Below are positions 59,082 to 64,000 of a stretch of 64,000 bases of DNA, in pieces. Origin of the DNA: an uncultured Clostridia bacterium (lineage in GTDB: Bacteria; Bacillota; Clostridia; Saccharofermentanales; Saccharofermentanaceae); NCBI GenBank assembly GCA_946187935.1, contig CAMHSJ010000010.1:1-64000 (forward strand), in the 5' to 3' direction. Each line of letters starts with the position of its first letter. The first letter of the stretch is position 1. The notes beneath the pieces were generated by a model. That model was not told the DNA's origin. It saw nothing but the letters and a program-made list of their open reading frames with translations, and searched no databases. Position numbers and translations under genes: made by a program.

Positions 59082-60098
59082 ATGTGCATCTACTTCATCA
59101 TCCTGATGGTCGTATTCGGAATAAAAGGAAGGTTTCCCATAGTCGGAACTTGCCTTATATGCCTTGCGGCATTCGCTTTCTCCGTATATCTGACATATAA
59201 GGACAGCAACAAACTGGCTCTGATGGTCTATTCCGTCGTTACCATCATCTGGATGATGCGCTTCGTTATCCAGTGGGGATGGGAATGCAGTGTCCAGCAC
59301 TTTATCTTTGTCCTTCTGATCCTGGCCTTTATAGGAAACTACGCTCCCCAGATAGTCAAGCTCTGGCTCAGCGCGGGAGTGCTCCTGGTCAGGGTCGTTC
59401 TTTATTTCTGGCACGTTACGCATGAACCTCTTGAAGAGATAAGCTATGCAACATCTCTGATGTTCCAGGCCATCAACATCCTCGTGATCTTCATCTCTAT
59501 GGTCGTCATGCTCTCGATCTTTACCGGAGACAAGATGGAGACCGAGGCCAAGCTCTCCCGCTACAACACCAAACTCAAGGTCTTGTCTGAGCACGACCCT
59601 CTGACCAAGCTTCCCAACAGAAGGAGCGTTATCTCTTCCACCATCGCCAATATAATGTCGGGCGCTTATGTAAACGGTGTCTGCGTTGCCATTGGAGACA
59701 TCGATTTTTTCAAGAAGGTCAATGACACATACGGCCACGACGCGGGTGACGAAGTCTTAAAGCAGCTTGCCTCCGTATGCGGAGACTACATGAAGGATCA
59801 CGGCATCGCAGCGCGCTGGGGCGGCGAGGAATTCATGTTCGTCTTTAACAACGAGAACTTGGACGAAGCAGGCGTTTCCGCCAACGAACTTCTGTCGAAA
59901 ATAAGGGAAATGACCGTTAACTATAACGGCACCGAGATCAAGATCACCATGACCATAGGCGTCACTGACGTCAATACGTTCCTCAGCAAGGGCGTTACCG
60001 AAGGCGATATCGATGATCGCATCAACGAAGCCGTCTATGCCGCTGACAAGAAGCTCTATATGGGCAAGGCAAACGGCAGGAATACCGTAGTCGTCTGA
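59082..60098 (+). CDS. Membrane diguanylate cyclase (GGDEF domain)
   Basis: Membrane protein of at least 338 residues that makes cyclic di-GMP. Six or so membrane helices come first (about 1-160), then the GGDEF domain (HDPLTKLPNRRS, GDIDFFKKVNDTYGHDAGDE, active-site RWGGEEFMFVF). No inhibitory RxxD site lies just before GGEEF. The frame stays open upstream to 58977 and the extra codons (KIKEIIWKDSTGENESNR) look like real protein, but they contain no ATG, GTG or TTG. The ATG at 59082 has no ribosome site, so the true start is unsettled. Confidence 0.88.
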   Translation: MCIYFIILMVVFGIKGRFPIVGTCLICLAAFAFSVYLTYKDSNKLALMVYSVVTIIWMMRFVIQWGWECSVQHFIFVLLILAFIGNYAPQIVKLWLSAGVLLVRVVLYFWHVTHEPLEEISYATSLMFQAINILVIFISMVVMLSIFTGDKMETEAKLSRYNTKLKVLSEHDPLTKLPNRRSVISSTIANIMSGAYVNGVCVAIGDIDFFKKVNDTYGHDAGDEVLKQLASVCGDYMKDHGIAARWGGEEFMFVFNNENLDEAGVSANELLSKIREMTVNYNGTEIKITMTIGVTDVNTFLSKGVTEGDIDDRINEAVYAADKKLYMGKANGRNTVVV

Positions 60099-60122
60099 TA
60101 TTAAAACCCAGGCCGGTTTAGT

Positions 60123-60131
60123 TGGTATAAT
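60123..60131 (+). promoter_or_regulatory. Extended -10 promoter
   Basis: TGG directly followed by TATAAT (60126-60131), an extended -10 element, 26 bp before the ATG of the DUF4003-like short gene. No good -35 is seen, as is usual for extended -10 promoters. Confidence 0.55.
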
Positions 60132-60156
60132 AGATAAATATCAGGAGGATAAGACT

Positions 60157-60393
60157 ATGACTGACCCGGTAAGAGAAAGATGTGAACTGCTCGTAGAAAA
60201 CCGCAGCAATATCCATAAGAGCTTTTTGCTCGAAAAGGAGCTCATGAGCGTTGCTTCCGCCCTTATCTTCACTTCCAAAGGTGAAAAGGCTGACATAGAT
60301 AAGCTTAAGGAAGCAAGGAAGATCCTTAACAGAAGCGCCGGTCCGACGGTAATAGGCGCATTTACAAAAACGTCAGATGACAGCAAAAAGTAA
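60157..60393 (+). CDS. Short DUF4003-like protein (truncated paralogue)
   Basis: A 78-residue protein whose residues 1-65 align with the N-terminus of the DUF4003 protein at 11613-12617 (SVASALIFTSKGEKADIDKL against HMAAALLFALQDKEADTERL; LKEARKIL against LKEVKKIL). The remaining three quarters of the family are missing. It has its own promoter, AGGAGG and stop, so it may be expressed as a free domain. The 3' end overlaps the acyltransferase start by 17 nt. Confidence 0.7.
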   Translation: MTDPVRERCELLVENRSNIHKSFLLEKELMSVASALIFTSKGEKADIDKLKEARKILNRSAGPTVIGAFTKTSDDSKK

Positions 60394-61438
60394 GATTACA
60401 GGCCATACGCTTAACAGGCAGGAATACTTCGCATTCGATGCGCTGAAAGTATTCTTTGCCGTTTGCGTCGTCGCCATTCATTCGGAACTGACCCTTGACT
60501 TTCAAAGCGGCACTGCCGTTTCCCTGACAGGTCTTCTGGAATCCATCGCCGTGCCCGGGTTCTTCTCGATATCAGGATTCTTCCTGGCGCAAAAGATCTG
60601 CGGCAAAGACAAAGATGAGATCAAAGACACGATCAGAAAGCTAAGGCTCAAATACATCAAGCTGTACTTTCTCATGCATCTTCTGTTCCTGCCGCTGACA
60701 GCGGTCGGCATAGCCCAGATGCTGATCACTTATGAGCTTGGTATACGCGAAGTCATCTATGCGCTGTTCCAGGGGCTTTTCCTTACAGGGGAGCTGTTCT
60801 ATTCCTGGCATCTGTGGTACCTTCTGGCATTCATATATGCGACATTTATCCTTGAACTGTTATCAGGTCTCATATGGCGCAGGGACAAGATAAAGATGGT
60901 TATCATCAGCATTATCTTTTTCGCCGTCGGATATGCGATCAACTGCCTGGCCTCTATGGACACGGCTGAAGGGATCAGTGCGCGCCTCCAAGTCGCGATC
61001 CTCGATACGATAGGCAGCGGCAGGCTCTTTAACGGCATAGTCTTCCTGCTCCTCGGCATATGCATTTACGATATCAGGATAAGCGCCAAAAAAGCTGGAG
61101 TCATCTTTGCCATAGTCTTTGTTATATCGGCGGTATGTGCGGTGATCTTTAAACTTGAGAGGAGCACTGTTTATCTGCCGGCATTGATCTTAGCCCCTGC
61201 CCTTATAAAGCTGGCTTCAATGTATCAGAAACCCGAGGAGCCTTCAAAACTGAGAGACCTCAGCAAGTACATATACTTCACTCACATGTTCTTCGTGTTC
61301 TTCTGCAGATATAATATCTGGGACATAGAAGGGATGAGACTTAAATACGTCTGCTGCTTTGCATTCGCTTTGGCAGGTTCCGGAATAGTGTATCTGATAT
61401 CCCTGTTCTTAAGACCGCTCCTTAAAAAGCAGCGTTAG
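60377..61438 (+). CDS. Acyltransferase family 3 membrane protein
   Basis: Integral membrane acyltransferase of 353 residues with about ten helices. The early motif FDALKVFFAVCVVAIHSE carries the family's His; SISGFFLA and WHLWYLLAF are also typical. Likely O-acylation of a surface polymer. It overlaps the short DUF4003-like gene and is convergent with the lipoprotein at 61447. Confidence 0.9.
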   Translation: MTAKSKITGHTLNRQEYFAFDALKVFFAVCVVAIHSELTLDFQSGTAVSLTGLLESIAVPGFFSISGFFLAQKICGKDKDEIKDTIRKLRLKYIKLYFLMHLLFLPLTAVGIAQMLITYELGIREVIYALFQGLFLTGELFYSWHLWYLLAFIYATFILELLSGLIWRRDKIKMVIISIIFFAVGYAINCLASMDTAEGISARLQVAILDTIGSGRLFNGIVFLLLGICIYDIRISAKKAGVIFAIVFVISAVCAVIFKLERSTVYLPALILAPALIKLASMYQKPEEPSKLRDLSKYIYFTHMFFVFFCRYNIWDIEGMRLKYVCCFAFALAGSGIVYLISLFLRPLLKKQR

Positions 61439-61446
61439 GAAAGAGT

Positions 61447-62124
61447 TCATTCTGTTTCTTTATTCCCGCCGCAGAGCCCGTTCATATAATCAAGAGCAGC
61501 ATCATCCAGGGCAAAACCTCTTGACCGGTCAGAAATATAACCATCAGGGCAATCCGTTCCCACATTCTCGATGTGAACGACTGAGCGGTCTTGGACATCT
61601 ATGACCAGCACTAAAGTAGTCACGAGGGTCCTGTCTATGCCGCCATTGTAGAATTCTTTATCCACCCTTGATACAAATCCGCAATAGACGATCAGGTACT
61701 CTGCTTCATCTATGCTCCGGGCAACAGCTTCAGCATCAAGATCTTTATAAATTGATTCAGCAAAGAGCTGTACCTGACCTGTTGGCGTTAAGTGACCCCA
61801 CACAACTTTGCCGTCTATATCAGGCTGGCTTCCGGTATACTTCTCCCTCACCCCGTCAGAAGAATATGCTATGTCACATTCTGCATATTCACCTTCGAAA
61901 AGAAACAGCTCTCCGCCTTCGAGCTCTCCGGGATAAACGTCGCCGTCATCATACATCTTACCCACCGCATCGGCTGCAAGCCCGCTCGCCCATTCGTCAG
62001 TCGGGGCCTGCGCAGTTTCCGTAATGTTCTTGAAGTTCTTGAGAACGCATCCTGAGAACGCCGCCGTCACCATTACCGAGGCCATTAATACAGATAAGGA
62101 TGTATATAGTCTTGATCTCTTCAT
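61447..62124 (-). CDS. Putative lipoprotein
   Basis: Exported protein of 225 residues, not recognised. Signal sequence with lipobox (VTAAFSGC, Cys26). The mature part has an alpha/beta pattern (AVARSIDEAEYLIVYCGFV; LVTTLVLVIDVQDRSVVHIENVG) and further Cys residues. It stands alone between two acyltransferase genes. Confidence 0.75.
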   Translation of the reverse strand: MKRSRLYTSLSVLMASVMVTAAFSGCVLKNFKNITETAQAPTDEWASGLAADAVGKMYDDGDVYPGELEGGELFLFEGEYAECDIAYSSDGVREKYTGSQPDIDGKVVWGHLTPTGQVQLFAESIYKDLDAEAVARSIDEAEYLIVYCGFVSRVDKEFYNGGIDRTLVTTLVLVIDVQDRSVVHIENVGTDCPDGYISDRSRGFALDDAALDYMNGLCGGNKETE

Positions 62125-62230
62125 AATGAGATTATAACATGTCAGGGATTAATTCCGGTCCTGCCTTCTTCCCTCTTCCGCCATAATTTATGATAAATGC
62201 CCTGTCACCTGCGGATACTTTGTTATGTGC

Positions 62231-63343
62231 TTACGGCTGCTTAGCTTCATTAACGGTAATGAACCGCCCCTTGCGCCATTTCTCTGATATAAGCCTGACG
62301 AGAGGTCTTGTGATCAGATCATAGACCGTAAATATGACAAAGCAGACCAGATAAACAGCTATCAGGGTTCCTGCCATAAGGATCACAAATGAGGCTGTTC
62401 CCGAACGGACAAAGACCTCTATATCAAAACCTGTGATGATATTGATATGGATAAGGTATGTCGGGAAAGATGCTGCCGCAAGTCTGTTGATGACCCTGTT
62501 GTTCCTGATCTTCATATTCTTAAACAGCAGGAAGATGATCACGGCTTCGAATATGACGAGCGGATTCTCATAATTAAGAGCGGTCGAATTATTAAGCGGA
62601 AGAGTTGTTGCCGCAGATTCGGAATAGATCCAGAATACCATGAGCAGGACATCCGTAACAAGCAGGAATATAAGCTTCCCCGTCTTAAACGTGAGATCCT
62701 CATCATCTATTCCTCTAAGACAGCATCCGATAAGATACATCAGGACAAAATTCACGATCGTATATCCTGCGCCGGATCCGAACAATCCTATGGAGCTAAG
62801 GCCCTGACTGCCCTCTGATCTGCTCAGTGACCAGAACAGATCAACTGCAGCAGGCTGCACCGAGAACAATAGGAAAGACAAGATCAAAAGGATCTTCTTC
62901 TCCTTCTTCCCGAGACCTTTAAGCATCTTGTTTATGTATGGGGATATGAGGTAGAGCGCTATATAGACAAATACGAACCAGTAGCTCGGTCTTAAGTATC
63001 CCAGAAATCCCGACAGCGTTAATGCGCTGCCCGCACGAAGATCCCTTACCAGCCATGAGGCTGTCTCGAAGACTATGTACATGGATAATAATTCTACAGG
63101 CTTGAGAAGATCTCTTCTCATGGAGTCTCTCATGAAATAACCCGATATCAGAACGAATATGTTGACTGCGCAGATGCATATGGATTCAAAGAGGACCATC
63201 AGGAACTGTTCGATGCTCCCGAAAGCTACAGAATCAAAACCGCCGCACATGGCAGGATTGTTGAGATGGAGAACGACCACGCCCAGCGCGGCAAAGATCC
63301 TTAGAAGTTCGATATTAGATTGTCTGTTTTTTCTATCAGCCAT
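62231..63343 (-). CDS. Acyltransferase family 3 membrane protein
   Basis: Integral membrane acyltransferase of 370 residues with about ten helices. The N-terminal motif SNIELLRIFAALGVVVLHLNN and VLISGYFM are typical of surface-polysaccharide O-acetyltransferases. The C-terminal tail is basic (LISEKWRKGRF). It is divergent from the XRE gene at the right edge. Confidence 0.9.
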   Translation of the reverse strand: MADRKNRQSNIELLRIFAALGVVVLHLNNPAMCGGFDSVAFGSIEQFLMVLFESICICAVNIFVLISGYFMRDSMRRDLLKPVELLSMYIVFETASWLVRDLRAGSALTLSGFLGYLRPSYWFVFVYIALYLISPYINKMLKGLGKKEKKILLILSFLLFSVQPAAVDLFWSLSRSEGSQGLSSIGLFGSGAGYTIVNFVLMYLIGCCLRGIDDEDLTFKTGKLIFLLVTDVLLMVFWIYSESAATTLPLNNSTALNYENPLVIFEAVIIFLLFKNMKIRNNRVINRLAAASFPTYLIHINIITGFDIEVFVRSGTASFVILMAGTLIAVYLVCFVIFTVYDLITRPLVRLISEKWRKGRFITVNEAKQP

Positions 63344-63554
63344 GAAACGGATTCCCGGGAAGCTATGTCTTCATCAGATTGTACAACAAGTATTACCCCT
63401 TCGCTACCTGATCACGGACCGTAAAGAAAAGGCCTGTCGCGTTGTGATATCATTTGGGTGGACCGGACAATTTTGTCTTATCCTTTAATTCGCTGTTTAT
63501 GTCGTGTCCTTATCACGGGCTTTACGCTAAGCTCGGCATGGAAGGAGGAAACAG

Positions 63555-64000
63555 ATGGACCAGAAGAAGATCGGTAACTTCTTAAAGGCACTGCGTAAAG
63601 AAAAGAACCTTACGCAGGAACAAGCCGCAGACAGACTCGGAGTATCAGGCCGGACTATATCAAGATGGGAGACAGGCGCATATATGCCTGACATTTCCCT
63701 TCTCGTGGATATAGCCGAAATGTACGGCGTGGATGTCCGTGACATCATAGACGGTGAAAGGAAAGACATAAACATGAACAGCGAAGTAAAAGACGTGGCC
63801 GTAAAGATGGCCGGTTACTCAAACATGCAGACTGAAAGCATCAAGAAATGGATAAAGACAATGAGCGTATCGCTCCTTACCGTATCAGTATTCCTCGTGA
63901 TAATGGAATTCTTATCATCACTGATGATGATAAGACTTACAGGTCATTCGGACGCGAGGGTTAATACGATGCAGATCATCACAGGGCTTCTCGGTCCTGC
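63555..64000 (+). CDS. XRE-family regulator, partial at window edge
   Basis: The first 148 codons of a membrane-linked regulator. The helix-turn-helix is at about 6-62 (NLTQEQAADRLGVSGRTISRWETGAYMPD), followed by a linker and a membrane helix at about 102-125 (MSVSLLTVSVFLVIMEFLSSL). GAAGGAGG precedes the ATG. The gene continues past the right end. Its layout is like the XRE regulator at 41109-41729, though no zinc ribbon is visible in the part present. Confidence 0.88.
   Translation, partial: MDQKKIGNFLKALRKEKNLTQEQAADRLGVSGRTISRWETGAYMPDISLLVDIAEMYGVDVRDIIDGERKDINMNSEVKDVAVKMAGYSNMQTESIKKWIKTMSVSLLTVSVFLVIMEFLSSLMMIRLTGHSDARVNTMQIITGLLGP

Noticed and set aside
1..64000. tRNA, rRNA, prophage or insertion sequences
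   Set aside because: I saw no cloverleaf-like genes, rRNA segments, transposases, integrases or phage genes in any part of the window.

Overview
The window looks like chromosomal DNA of a low-to-mid GC Bacillota, most likely class Clostridia (rumen or gut type). Pointers are strong AGGAGG ribosome sites, near-consensus SigA promoters, the MurT/GatD pair, ackA-pta, a ChW-repeat GH25 lysozyme, a LoaP-type NusG paralogue, TmcAL, DUF4003, DUF3737 and TIGR03905 proteins, and many short lipoproteins. The genus cannot be fixed from sequence alone. I see no rRNA, tRNA, CRISPR array, phage or insertion sequence. About 66 genes are called. Many gene starts were moved to fit ribosome sites (for example MscS to a TTG at 930 and the CPBP protease to a GTG at 10712).

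Region 1-15.9 kb: an MscS channel with a NarL-type two-component system and an XRE regulator; a SigA-like orphan sigma factor behind a promoter full of TTGCAA/CGCAAAA motifs; an ABC-2 exporter operon; an orphan metal-binding lipoprotein under a Fur-type box; a CPBP protease with a DUF4003 protein; NUDIX, HD, MATE and GT2 genes.

Region 16-29.8 kb: TSCPD protein, GatD and MurT (amidation of lipid II); a run of GNAT, NUDIX and gamma-glutamyl hydrolase genes; a small unknown cluster with a lipoprotein and a zinc ribbon; pheA; the lysozyme; pta-ackA; an anchored extracytoplasmic protein sharing a symmetric promoter with tmcAL.

Region 31-39.2 kb: an eight-gene minus-strand locus of acyltransferase, DUF3737 beta-helix, LoaP antiterminator, membrane glycosyltransferase, RmlA, SGNH hydrolase, a cytidylyltransferase-PEP mutase fusion and phosphonopyruvate decarboxylase. 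It is best read as a LoaP-controlled phosphonate-decorated surface glycan or lipid pathway.

Region 39.4-64 kb: alpha/beta hydrolase, YhfC protease and XRE regulator; lipoproteins and an ABC exporter; a YidC/Oxa1-phosphotransferase fusion next to a CDP-glycerol glycerophosphotransferase-like protein (a possible unusual teichoic-acid-like machine); two CNMP-domain paralogues flanking a TetR-flavodoxin operon and a frameshifted zinc-ribbon gene; an AAA+ ATPase with an RNA-polymerase alpha-CTD-like domain, an altered Walker A and a long structured 5' leader; a diguanylate cyclase; two acyltransferases; and a partial XRE gene at the right edge. Several intergenic spacers (25.7, 39.3, 45.8 and 55.8 kb) carry tandem, nested palindromes that ordinary terminators do not explain.
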